NCBI GenBank assembly: GCA_900756035.1
Contig: CAAEIR010000357.1
Coordinates: 1-22,474, forward strand
DNA length: 22,474 nt
Source: an uncultured Anaerostipes sp.
Lineage (GTDB): Bacteria > Bacillota > Clostridia > Lachnospirales > Lachnospiraceae
Direction of reading: 5' to 3'
Shown here: piece after piece, positions 7,026 through 14,756 of the stretch
Position numbering within the stretch: position 1 is the first letter of the stretch
Layout: each line of letters opens with the position of its first letter
The notes under the pieces: model-generated
Databases searched by the model: none
The model's input: only the letters and a program-made list of their open reading frames with translations
Told to the model about the DNA's origin: nothing
Translations under genes and position numbers: made by a program

Positions 7026-8771
7026 ATGTCAGAGATGTATCGTACCAGAACCATGGATCAGATTTCTGAGAGTGATATTGGAAAAGAATTAAAGATTGCC
7101 GGATGGGTTGAGAACATCCGTGATCATGGAGGAGTATCTTTTATTGATTTGCGTGATATGTATGGAGTAATGCAGGTCGTATTAAGAGACACCTCTCTTT
7201 TGGAGCATGTGAGAAAAGAAGAATGTTTATCTGTGGAAGGTGTGATTGAGCATCGTGATGAGGAAACTTACAACCCGAAAATTCCTACCGGAACGATTGA
7301 ATTAGAAGCTCATAAGATAGATATTTTAGGAAAAGTTTATACAGATCTTCCGTTTGAGATTGCAACATCCAAAGAGATTCGTGAGGATGTCCGTTTAAAA
7401 TACCGTTATCTTGATATGAGAAACAGAAAAGTAAAAGATAATATTTTATTCCGTTCTAAAGTGATTCGTTTCTTAAGAGATAAAATGGAAGAGATGGGAT
7501 TTGTGGAGATTCAGACACCGATTCTTTGTGCATCTTCTCCGGAAGGAGCCAGAGATTATGTGGTTCCGTCCAGAAGATATAAAGGAAAGTTTTATGCACT
7601 TCCACAGGCACCACAGCAGTATAAACAGCTTTTGATGGTGTCAGGAATTGATAAGTATTATCAGATTGCACCGTGTTTTCGTGATGAAGATGCCAGAGCA
7701 GACCGTTCTCCTGGAGAATTTTATCAGTTAGACTATGAAATGAGTTTTGCGACACAGGAAGATGTATTTAAAGTCGGAGAAGAAGTTTTAACAGCTGCAT
7801 TTAAAGAATTTGCACCGGAAGGAAGTGTTATTACAGATGCACCGTATCCGATCTTTAGTTATAAAGAAGCGATGCTGCAGTTTGGTACAGATAAACCGGA
7901 TCTTCGAAATCCTCTGCGTATTCTGGATGCGACAGAATTTTTCCAGAGATGTACCTTTAAGCCGTTCCACGGACAGACAGTGCGTGCTATCAATGTTCAT
8001 GCAAAACTTTCCAAAGGTCAGCATGAAAAACTGCTGAAATTTGCACAGTCTATCGGTATGGGAGGACTGGGATATTTAGAGGTCAAAGAAGAACTGAAAT
8101 ATAAAGGACCGATTGATAAATTTATTCCGGATGATATGAAAATGGAGCTGGCCGAGATGGCAGGACTTCAGGAAGGAGATACTATTTTCTTCATCGCAGC
8201 ACCGGAAAAGGCAGCCTGCATCTATGCGGGGCAGATCAGAGATGAACTGGGAAGCCGTTTAGATTTACTGGAGAAAAATGCATACCGCTTCTGCTATATC
8301 AATGATTTCCCAATGTATGAAATCGATGAGGAAACAGGAAAACTCGGATTTACTCACAATCCTTTCTCTATGCCACAGGGTGGATTAGAGGCATTAAATA
8401 CAAAAGATCCTCTGGAATTGCTTGCATATCAGTATGATATTGTCTGCAACGGTGTAGAATTATCTTCAGGAGCTGTCCGTAACCATGATATGGAAATTAT
8501 GGAAAAAGCATTTGAGATTGCCGGATATGACAAAGAGACATTGAAAGACAAATTCGGAGCACTGTACAATGCATTCCAGTTTGGTGCACCTCCTCATGCA
8601 GGAATGGCACCTGGAATTGACCGTATGATTATGCTTCTTAGAAATGAAGAGAATATTCGTGAAGTCATTGCATTCCCAATGAGCGGAACTGCACAGGATT
8701 TAATGTGCGGAGCTCCAAGCGAGATTACAGAACAGCAGCTTCGTGAAGTTCATATAAAAGTAAGAGACTAA
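7026..8771 (+). CDS. aspS: Aspartyl-tRNA synthetase
   Basis: This 581-residue class II synthetase attaches aspartate to tRNA-Asp in the cytoplasm. An N-terminal OB-fold anticodon domain (IAGWVENIRDHGGVSFIDLR, about 23-42) is followed by the catalytic domain. Class II motif 2 is FRDEDARADRSPGEF (about residues 217-231) and motif 3 includes GIDRMIMLL (about 530-538). The bacterial GAD insertion domain lies between them. The length is close to the usual 585-595. The start at ATG 7026 was chosen over TTG 7002 because AAAAGGAG (7011-7018) is correctly spaced for it. It is preceded by a T-box leader and followed by a strong terminator, so it is a single-gene unit unrelated to the sugar operon upstream. 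Confidence 0.98.
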   Translation: MSEMYRTRTMDQISESDIGKELKIAGWVENIRDHGGVSFIDLRDMYGVMQVVLRDTSLLEHVRKEECLSVEGVIEHRDEETYNPKIPTGTIELEAHKIDILGKVYTDLPFEIATSKEIREDVRLKYRYLDMRNRKVKDNILFRSKVIRFLRDKMEEMGFVEIQTPILCASSPEGARDYVVPSRRYKGKFYALPQAPQQYKQLLMVSGIDKYYQIAPCFRDEDARADRSPGEFYQLDYEMSFATQEDVFKVGEEVLTAAFKEFAPEGSVITDAPYPIFSYKEAMLQFGTDKPDLRNPLRILDATEFFQRCTFKPFHGQTVRAINVHAKLSKGQHEKLLKFAQSIGMGGLGYLEVKEELKYKGPIDKFIPDDMKMELAEMAGLQEGDTIFFIAAPEKAACIYAGQIRDELGSRLDLLEKNAYRFCYINDFPMYEIDEETGKLGFTHNPFSMPQGGLEALNTKDPLELLAYQYDIVCNGVELSSGAVRNHDMEIMEKAFEIAGYDKETLKDKFGALYNAFQFGAPPHAGMAPGIDRMIMLLRNEENIREVIAFPMSGTAQDLMCGAPSEITEQQLREVHIKVRD

Positions 8772-8786
8772 AATGTGTTAAAAATA

Positions 8787-8828
8787 AAGCAGTCGGAATC
8801 AGAAAATTATTCTGATTCCGGCTGCTTT
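8787..8828. terminator. Bidirectional terminator between aspS and the methyltransferase
   Basis: GCAGTCGGAATCAGAA (8789-8804) pairs with TTCTGATTCCGGCTGC (8810-8825) with one G-U pair. A-rich sequence lies on the left and T-rich on the right, so it can work for both convergent genes. It ends at the stop codon of the minus-strand gene. Confidence 0.88.
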
Positions 8829-10303
8829 TATTTTAGAATTATAAGATGAGTTTCGGGTTTTTTACTGATTTTAAATTCCCGGATCACCTGAAAATTTTGT
8901 TTTGTACATAATTTTTTTACATAGTCACGATTTCTTGTATACATAATAATTGTACCTTCCGGTGTCAGAAGTTTTCTGGCAAACGGGAAGAATTTTTCAT
9001 AGACTTCAAAGATTTCAGCTTCCGATTTTTTGCCGGAAGCATAGGGCATTTCCGTAAATATTTCATCGAAAGCATATTGGTGGGTAAAGGTAAAACAATC
9101 CTTATTTATATAATGAATGATCTGATCAGCATTTTGAGTATTGCGGATTGCTTTTTCAATCGCCTCCGGGGAATGGTCGATACCATAAGAAGTATTTCCC
9201 TTGATCGCTTTCTGGCGTTCAATCAGCATAGTCCCAACCCCGCAGAAAGGATCGAGAATCTGTGCGTCGGGAACCATATAGTCTTTGGAAAGTTCCACGA
9301 GAAGAGCCGCGTTGACCGGTTTGATACTGGTAGGAATATACTCCTGCCGATATTCAAAGCGGTGGTCTTTGATGGTATGAAATTTTGTCAGCAGATAGAA
9401 AATACCGCTTTTTCCTTCGATCAGACGAAGTTCCAGCTCGTAATAAGAGGTAGAGTTCATAAGCTTTCGGTCGGTATAACGTTCCAGAGCCTGTGAAGTT
9501 TTTTGCGCAAAACGGCTGCGGTCTGAGAGTGACATTTTGCTTTTGATATCAATTCGGAAGAAGAACGGGAAATCTCCATCGTGGGTGTTGGATAGAAGAT
9601 TTAGCAGCTCAGATTTTGCAATGGTTTTGGCGATGGTGTCAGGATCTGCTTTTGAGGAAGTCATACCGGGAACCTGGAATAAAAGTTCCTGCCAGGTGCG
9701 GATCGGTAAAAGTCGGTTTAAGTGGTTGGTTTTTACCTGAACGCCAAGTCTGGAGACAGACGTTTTGGCATCTGAAAGCTGTTGTTGTGTGATTTCCGGA
9801 TATAAAGGATTGGTACGCAGCAGGCAGTGGAATGTCTGGCGTCCGCTTCGGAATGGATGTTTCCGGTAAGGCTCCATAGAAAGAATCAGATCCGACAAGG
9901 CATGAAGCTCTTTCTCGATATGCTTTTGTTCCTCCGGTACCGGTTTATAAGAAGACAGCTCCTTAAAACGTTCCTTTAAGGCGGACAAATAGAAAGAAGC
10001 ATCCATAGACTGCATAGCAGTCAGATAGGATTCTCTCACAAAAAGAGTCTCTTCCTTTTGATAAGCCGAAAACAGGGCGGGAACACAGGAAGATAAAGCC
10101 AGTTCGCCGATTAAAAGGGCGGCATTTTTTCTTGTTTTTGCATCGTCATCGGATAAAAAAGCAGTCAGGTTAAGATCACCATCTTGTATCCAGGATAAAA
10201 GCAGTTCCTTTTTATCGGGATCTTTGATTTCCTGGCGCAGACTGCTTAGAGACTGTCTGACCTCCACAGAGTGATTTAATTTTTTGCATAAACGATTAAT
10301 CAT
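8828..10303 (-). CDS. Putative RNA methyltransferase (UPF0020/TRM11-like) with N-terminal HEAT-like region
   Basis: The 491-residue product ends in a Rossmann methyltransferase domain. The SAM-binding motif I is DPFCGVGTMLIE (351-362), the next acidic segment is YGIDHSPEAIEKA, and the motif IV position reads TEMPYASG (417-424) where N-P-P-Y or D-L-P-F-G is common. This pattern fits the UPF0020 group of nucleic acid methylases, several of which modify guanosine bases in rRNA or tRNA. About residues 1-110 are helical and repeat-like (DAKTRKNAALLIGELALSS), similar to HEAT repeats. The middle 150-320 may contain a THUMP-like or degenerate RNA-binding region, but I could not confirm this. It is convergent with aspS and divergent from the FN3 gene. 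The modified nucleotide is unknown. Confidence 0.75.
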   Translation of the reverse strand: MINRLCKKLNHSVEVRQSLSSLRQEIKDPDKKELLLSWIQDGDLNLTAFLSDDDAKTRKNAALLIGELALSSCVPALFSAYQKEETLFVRESYLTAMQSMDASFYLSALKERFKELSSYKPVPEEQKHIEKELHALSDLILSMEPYRKHPFRSGRQTFHCLLRTNPLYPEITQQQLSDAKTSVSRLGVQVKTNHLNRLLPIRTWQELLFQVPGMTSSKADPDTIAKTIAKSELLNLLSNTHDGDFPFFFRIDIKSKMSLSDRSRFAQKTSQALERYTDRKLMNSTSYYELELRLIEGKSGIFYLLTKFHTIKDHRFEYRQEYIPTSIKPVNAALLVELSKDYMVPDAQILDPFCGVGTMLIERQKAIKGNTSYGIDHSPEAIEKAIRNTQNADQIIHYINKDCFTFTHQYAFDEIFTEMPYASGKKSEAEIFEVYEKFFPFARKLLTPEGTIIMYTRNRDYVKKLCTKQNFQVIREFKISKKPETHLIILK

Positions 10304-10434
10304 ATGTATAAATTCCTTTTTTCCTTCAGTATACCTTATCGGACGCAGTCCGTCCAGTCCGGGAGCATATACCGTAGAAAAATGGAAATTTTAAATAAAA
10401 AGGGGCAGATTTGTGGTAGAATAAGGTAGAGGAG

Positions 10435-10452
10435 AGGAGGAGAGGAAAGCTG
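10435..10452 (+). promoter_or_regulatory. Ribosome binding site that points to a CTG start codon
   Basis: AGGAGG (10435-10440) is followed after 9 bases by CTG (10450-10452). The next in-frame ATG (10489) has only an AGGA directly touching it, which is too close for normal initiation. The CTG start is therefore preferred. Confidence 0.65.
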
Positions 10453-11229
10453 AAAACAAAAATTATTTTAAGTGTCTGCTTTTTAGGAATGATACTAAGT
10501 TTCATGACTTTTTTTACGAATAACATATATGCCAGGGAAGTACAATATCAAAGCCGTGATGTTCAGATGCCGGATGATATTGTAGATAATTTTCCGGAGG
10601 ATGAGATATGCTTTCCGGAAGACAATGAGCCGGACAAAGAGCTTCCGAGTGATCTGAAAAGTCCAAAGCTTACAAAAGTTCAAAATATAAACAATGGAAT
10701 TAAGATCAGTTGGAAAAAAGTGAAAAATGCGGATGGATACAGGGTGCGGCGAAAGACAAAGGGAGGTTCATGGAAGACCCTTAAATCGGTGAAAGGTACC
10801 AGTTATGTAGATCCGGAAGTGAAAGAAAAGAATGGAAAGATTTATTTTTATCGGATTGTAGTTTATGCGGAGAACAGATCAACACTGATGGAAAGTTTTG
10901 GGTCTGACAGTGAGAGTGGAAAATTCATGAGACTTTGTGTTCCTGCCAGTTGGAAATTAAAAAGAAACGGCACAAGTGGCATGACTGTTTCATGGAAGAA
11001 AAATAAAAAAGCCGGCGGTGTTCAGATTCAATATGGAACATCTAAGAAATTTTCTAAAACGAAAAGTGTCAGAGCAGTATCTTCCAAAAGGAAAAAGACA
11101 CTGACTGCACTTAAAAGAAAAAAGAAGTATTACATCAGACTTCGATATTATAAAAAAATCGAAAAAAAGACATATTACAGTCCGTGGAGCAGCGAAAAGT
11201 CAATGAAAGCCGGAAGAAGCAAAGGATAG
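10450..11229 (+). CDS. Secreted protein with two fibronectin type III domains
   Basis: Starting at CTG 10450, the 259-residue protein begins with a classical signal peptide: a KTK n-region, a hydrophobic core (IILSVCFLGMILSFMTFF), then NIYAREV with likely cleavage after IYA. Starting at ATG 10489 would remove the positive n-region and half of the core. An acidic linker (about 35-70) precedes two FN3-like modules. The first, about 72-165, contains ISWKKVKNADGYRVRRK. The second, about 168-250, contains MTVSWKKNKKAGGVQIQYG. The second module is very rich in lysine. There is no LPxTG motif or C-terminal membrane anchor, so it may be released or bind the negatively charged cell wall. FN3 modules of this style are common on clostridial surface proteins; no catalytic domain is attached here. 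Confidence 0.8.
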   Translation: MKTKIILSVCFLGMILSFMTFFTNNIYAREVQYQSRDVQMPDDIVDNFPEDEICFPEDNEPDKELPSDLKSPKLTKVQNINNGIKISWKKVKNADGYRVRRKTKGGSWKTLKSVKGTSYVDPEVKEKNGKIYFYRIVVYAENRSTLMESFGSDSESGKFMRLCVPASWKLKRNGTSGMTVSWKKNKKAGGVQIQYGTSKKFSKTKSVRAVSSKRKKTLTALKRKKKYYIRLRYYKKIEKKTYYSPWSSEKSMKAGRSKG

Positions 11230-11233
11230 AACC

Positions 11234-11752
11234 ATGTTAACGATAGAGAGAGCAAAAAGGAATGACCTGGATGGGATCATGGGATTAATGAAAGAAGCGG
11301 CAGAGTGTGTGGAAGATCCTGCTTGGTTTGTGGAAGATGATGCTGACTATGTAAAGGAGCGTATGGAACAAGGGGGATTTGTTTTAAAAGCCTGCGATGG
11401 AGAGAAGATTTTAGGATTTTTCATTGCAGATTTTCCAGGAAGAGAGTCCCGAAATTTAGGTTATGATCTTGAGTTTTCAAAAGATCTTTTGGAGCGAACC
11501 GCCCATATGGATTATGTTGTTGTAACAAAAGAAGCGCAGGGGCGCGGTTTACAGCGAAAGTTTTTAAAAGAGGCACAGCAAAGGCTTTGGGAGGAAGGAT
11601 ATCGCATTCTTTTAGGAACGGTTCATCCGCAAAACCAGTATAGCCGGAGAAATTTTCTTGCGGCTGGGTATAGTGAGGCAAAACACTTACTGAAATACGG
11701 AGGACTGCCACGAGTGATTATGAAAAAAGTTTTAGGAGGAGATATAAAATGA
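11234..11752 (+). CDS. GNAT family N-acetyltransferase
   Basis: This 172-residue protein has a GNAT fold. The acetyl-CoA binding segment is MDYVVVTKEAQGRGLQRKFL, with the Q-x-x-G-x-G/A type pyrophosphate loop as QGRGLQ. It is followed by the YRILLGTVHPQNQYSRRNFLAAGY segment, split here as YRILLGTVHPQN plus SRRNFLAAGY, typical of the N-x-x-S/A helix that closes the CoA site. The acceptor cannot be predicted. It starts 4 bases after the FN3 gene and its stop overlaps the next start (ATGA), so these three genes probably form one transcript. Confidence 0.85.
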   Translation: MLTIERAKRNDLDGIMGLMKEAAECVEDPAWFVEDDADYVKERMEQGGFVLKACDGEKILGFFIADFPGRESRNLGYDLEFSKDLLERTAHMDYVVVTKEAQGRGLQRKFLKEAQQRLWEEGYRILLGTVHPQNQYSRRNFLAAGYSEAKHLLKYGGLPRVIMKKVLGGDIK

Positions 11753-13149
11753 TGGAACAGAAGTATGATGTAATTATGATAGGAGCGGGGCCATCGGCAA
11801 TTTTCTGTGCTTATGAGCTGATGCAGAAGAAGCCGGAATTAAAGGTTCTTATGATCGAAAAAGGAAGAAGAATTGAGAAACGGCAATGTCCAAAACGTAA
11901 CACAAAAGTTTGTGTGGGATGTCAGCCGTGTTCCATTACCACAGGTTTTGCCGGAGCGGGAGCATTTTCTGACGGTAAATTGTCTTTATCACCGGATGTG
12001 GGAGGAAATCTGCCGGAGATTTTGGGATATGATAGAACGATTGAGTTATTAAAAGAGTCCGATGATATTTATTTAAAATTCGGTGCTGACACGAAAGTTT
12101 ATGGTGTTGATGAAGAAGAGGAGATTGCCAAGATCAGGAAGAAAGCCATCCGGGCGAATCTGAAATTGATCGAGTGTCCGATTCGTCATCTTGGAACCGA
12201 GGAAGGATATAAAATTTATTCCAGACTTCAGAACTATCTTCTGGAATTAGGGGTCGAGATGAAATTTGACACAATGGTAGAGGATATTCTCATCGAAGAC
12301 GGAATGGCAAAAGGAGTTACGACAAATCGGGAGGAAGCATTTTATGCGGAAGAGATTGTAGCAGCAGTCGGAAGGGAAGGATCTGAGTGGCTCAGCGATA
12401 TCTGCCGAAAATATGAAATCAATACCAGTGTAGGAACCGTGGATGTGGGAGTCCGCGTAGAAGTTCGGGATGAGATTATGGAAGAGTTAAATAAGAGTCT
12501 TTACGAGGCAAAGCTTGTTTATTATACACCGACCTTCGATGACAAAGTCCGGGTATTTTGCAGTAATCCATCGGGCGAAGTGGCAACGGAATATTATGAA
12601 CATGGTCTTGCGGTTGTCAACGGACATGCCTACAAGGCAGAGGAATATAAGACGAATAATACTAATTTTGCATTGCTTGTTTCCAAGAATTTTACAAAAC
12701 CGTTTAAAGAACCGATTCAGTATGGAAAACACATCGCTCAGCTCAGTAATATGCTCTGTGACGGCAAAATTCTTGTTCAGAGATTCGGAGATTTTGTCAG
12801 AGGAAGACGTACGACAGAAGAGCGGCTGATTCGAAATAATATCACACCGACTTTAAAAGATGCGGTGCCGGGAGATTTATCTCTTGTATTTCCGTACCGG
12901 ATTATGAAAGATATTGAAGAGATGATTTATGCGCTGGATCAGGTGACTCCGGGTATGGCAAGTGATGAGACCTTGCTGTATGGTGTTGAAGTGAAGTTCT
13001 ATTCCAATAAAATCCTGGTAAATAAGGATTTTGAGACGAATATTAAGGGGCTTCGGGCGATCGGTGACGGTGCATCTGTCACGAGAGGGCTTCAGCAGGC
13101 ATCTGCCAATGGACTTAGTGTTGCAAAGAGCATCTTAAAAAATATTTAA
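11749..13149 (+). CDS. FAD-dependent dehydrogenase (COG2509-like)
   Basis: This 466-residue flavoprotein starts with a dinucleotide-binding site (VIMIGAGPSAIF, 8-19) and a ribose-binding acidic residue (E37 in MIEKGRR). It ends with a second FAD motif (IGDGASVTRGLQQASANG). After the first FAD motif it has four clustered cysteines, C47-x7-C55-x2-C58-x2-C61, followed by TTGFAGAGAFSDGKL, a segment characteristic of the COG2509 group of uncharacterised dehydrogenases. The cysteines could hold an Fe-S cluster or a disulfide. Its start overlaps the GNAT stop and has AGGAGG at normal spacing; ATG 11752 is an alternative start one codon later. A strong terminator follows. The substrate is unknown. 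Confidence 0.85.
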   Translation: MMEQKYDVIMIGAGPSAIFCAYELMQKKPELKVLMIEKGRRIEKRQCPKRNTKVCVGCQPCSITTGFAGAGAFSDGKLSLSPDVGGNLPEILGYDRTIELLKESDDIYLKFGADTKVYGVDEEEEIAKIRKKAIRANLKLIECPIRHLGTEEGYKIYSRLQNYLLELGVEMKFDTMVEDILIEDGMAKGVTTNREEAFYAEEIVAAVGREGSEWLSDICRKYEINTSVGTVDVGVRVEVRDEIMEELNKSLYEAKLVYYTPTFDDKVRVFCSNPSGEVATEYYEHGLAVVNGHAYKAEEYKTNNTNFALLVSKNFTKPFKEPIQYGKHIAQLSNMLCDGKILVQRFGDFVRGRRTTEERLIRNNITPTLKDAVPGDLSLVFPYRIMKDIEEMIYALDQVTPGMASDETLLYGVEVKFYSNKILVNKDFETNIKGLRAIGDGASVTRGLQQASANGLSVAKSILKNI

Positions 13150-13165
13150 AGAAAAACAGAAAAAA

Positions 13166-13214
13166 GATTATAAAATGGCCACGCTGTTTGAAATAGCGTG
13201 GTCATTTTATAATC
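13166..13214. terminator. Strong bidirectional terminator
   Basis: A 20-base stem (13166-13185 with 13195-13214, one G-U pair) has a 9-base loop. Its ends are A/T rich in both directions, which suits the convergent FAD oxidoreductase and PHP genes. Confidence 0.9.
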
Positions 13215-14077
13215 TAATGTTCTGATTTGTGTTGATAATACGCTGCGTTGGCTGCTTTTCCGGCTTCCATCAGACGTTCCAGTCCTTCCTGCGGACATAA
13301 AAAACTGCCAAGTGGGTAAGGTGTTTTTGTATACAGACCATGAAAGTCAGTTCCGCCGGTCATAAAGAGATCGTGTTCCCGGCATAGAGATTGGATCTGA
13401 TCCATGGTACGTTCATCATTTCTCGGATGATTTAATTCAATACCGTCCAAAAGATTTTCTTCGATCATCATTTCCATCAGCATAGGATTTTTATATTGTC
13501 CGGGATGTGCCAGGACAACCACGCCGCCACAGGCGCGGATCAATTTTACAGCCTCAGTGGTATTCATATACTGATAAGGGAATTTGTGAGGGCTTCCCGG
13601 ATAAAATAATTCATCGTGCAGTGATCCGATAGGAGTTTTGGTGTAACCCATCGAAGATAATACCTGCATGATATGAGTATAGTAAACGCCGGTACTTAGT
13701 CTGGAAGCTTCGGCAAGTTGTTCCATCGTGATCGGGTATTGATCCATCAGTGACTGATAGGATTTTGTGACAGAATCAGAAAAAATTTTCAGATCTTTGT
13801 CGAGATGTCGCTGGAGACGTTTCGTATCTACAGGATAGTAACACAGAAGATGCACATTAATTGCGGTTTCCTTATGATATGCATTAACTTCTGCGGCAGG
13901 GATTACATGAAGCCCGAGTTCTTCCCCTAATGCCAGGGCAGCAGGGATAGAGTGGGTGGATTCGTGATCAGAAATGGCAATGTAATCCAAATCAATACGT
14001 TTGGCATAGCGAAGGAGCGCGTCAACATCCATGGCTCCGTCAGATAAAACAGTGTGGCAATGTAAATCAGCTTTCAT
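13214..14077 (-). CDS. PHP domain metal-dependent phosphoesterase
   Basis: With the start at complement 14077 the protein is 287 residues. The start is chosen because GGGAGGT precedes it; an upstream in-frame ATG at 14128 would add 17 residues without this site. PHP metal-binding motifs are present in order: H6-x-H8 (DLHCHTVLSDG), D37-H38 (ISDHES), E63 (AAEVN), a LAHPGQY segment and TGGTDFHG near the C-terminus. This resembles the TrpH/YciV group, whose members act as 3',5'-nucleoside bisphosphate phosphatases or 5'-3' exoribonucleases on short RNA. The insertion between the motifs (about 85-170) also fits that group. The exact substrate is inferred only. Confidence 0.87.
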   Translation of the reverse strand: MKADLHCHTVLSDGAMDVDALLRYAKRIDLDYIAISDHESTHSIPAALALGEELGLHVIPAAEVNAYHKETAINVHLLCYYPVDTKRLQRHLDKDLKIFSDSVTKSYQSLMDQYPITMEQLAEASRLSTGVYYTHIMQVLSSMGYTKTPIGSLHDELFYPGSPHKFPYQYMNTTEAVKLIRACGGVVVLAHPGQYKNPMLMEMMIEENLLDGIELNHPRNDERTMDQIQSLCREHDLFMTGGTDFHGLYTKTPYPLGSFLCPQEGLERLMEAGKAANAAYYQHKSEH

Positions 14078-14191
14078 AGAGACCTCCCAAAAATTCTGTT
14101 TAAGTACTCTCTCCCTATAGAGCGGCAATCTTCCCGGGTGAGATAAAATGAGTATATCTTACTTTGGAAAATTCGTCCAGTAAAAAGAGTA

Positions 14192-14623
14192 TCATAGGTT
14201 TTCTTCCAGTTTCTTTAACAAACGCAGGATGTTTTCCACAGATTCCTGAAATATGTCCTGATCATTCAGGGAAAGACTTTGAAATTGTGCGGAAAGACGC
14301 TGTTTGACAAGCATTTGTTCTTTCTGGATCAGTTCCTGTCCTTTGGGTGTGAGCTGTACATAGACTTTTTTTCGGTTTTCGTCACTTCGAAATCTTTCCA
14401 CAAATCCATGTTTTACCAGAGGAGCCACAGCGCGGGTGGCCTGTTCTTTTGAGGATGCAATATATGCAGACAGCTGAGACATATTTAACCGGTCTCTGGA
14501 CGATAATGAAAACAGGATCAGCATTTGCGTTCTGGTAAATTCTATCGAGTGAAGATCAATAGAGTTTAACAAAAGTCGTTGGCAGATTGGAAAAATTTCA
14601 AAAAGTGCAGATATATTTTTCAT
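14192..14623 (-). CDS. MarR family transcriptional regulator
   Basis: This 143-residue protein has a MarR-type winged helix-turn-helix: helical dimer segments at both ends, recognition region LNMSQLSAYIASSKEQATRA, and the wing RFRSDENRKKVYVQLTPKG. The start at complement 14623 follows AGAGAGGA; an in-frame ATG 54 bases upstream lacks such a site and would run into the promoter region. It is transcribed away from citrate synthase. The intergenic region contains two TTRA-N6-TCAA repeats overlapping promoter elements of both genes, so it probably represses itself and the citrate synthase gene. The ligand is unknown. Confidence 0.9.
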   Translation of the reverse strand: MKNISALFEIFPICQRLLLNSIDLHSIEFTRTQMLILFSLSSRDRLNMSQLSAYIASSKEQATRAVAPLVKHGFVERFRSDENRKKVYVQLTPKGQELIQKEQMLVKQRLSAQFQSLSLNDQDIFQESVENILRLLKKLEENL

Positions 14624-14656
14624 AAGATGTGTCCTCTCTTTTAACATTCTAACATA

Positions 14657-14684
14657 ATTATAACACTCAATTAACAAAAATCAA
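14657..14684 (-). promoter_or_regulatory. Candidate promoter of the MarR gene
   Basis: On the minus strand TTGATT (14679-14684) and TATAAT (14657-14662) are spaced by 16 bases. The -35 box overlaps the first MarR-type repeat. Confidence 0.6.
14671..14684. promoter_or_regulatory. Candidate MarR operator, copy 1
   Basis: TTAACAAAAATCAA. It differs by one base from copy 2 and overlaps the -35 box of the MarR promoter. Confidence 0.6.
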
Positions 14685-14687
14685 TAG

Positions 14688-14701
14688 TTGACAAAAATCA
14701 A
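14688..14701. promoter_or_regulatory. Candidate MarR operator, copy 2
   Basis: TTGACAAAAATCAA, an inverted repeat TTGA-N6-TCAA, repeated with a 17-base period relative to copy 1. It contains the -35 box of citrate synthase. Confidence 0.6.
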
Positions 14702-14716
14702 ATAAAAAGATATGAT
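14688..14716 (+). promoter_or_regulatory. Citrate synthase promoter
   Basis: TTGACA (14688-14693) and TATGAT (14711-14716) with 17-base spacing. The ribosome site AAGGAGG (about 14744-14750) precedes ATG 14757. Confidence 0.85.
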
Positions 14717-14756
14717 AAAACATAACAGTAAATGGATGGACACAAGGAGGTAGAAT

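Noticed and set aside
9077..9496. 139-codon open frame on the plus strand inside the methyltransferase gene
   Set aside because: It is opposite to a gene with clear methyltransferase motifs and shows no family features or ribosome site.
10330..10365. Short GC-rich inverted repeat (CGGAC-GCA-GTCCG) as a terminator or repeat element
   Set aside because: It has no T tract, lies between two divergent genes where no terminator is needed, and no second copy was seen in the window.
14672..14701. Short direct repeats as a CRISPR-like array
   Set aside because: There are only two 14-base copies with a 3-base gap, with no spacers of regular length and no cas genes. They fit regulator sites.
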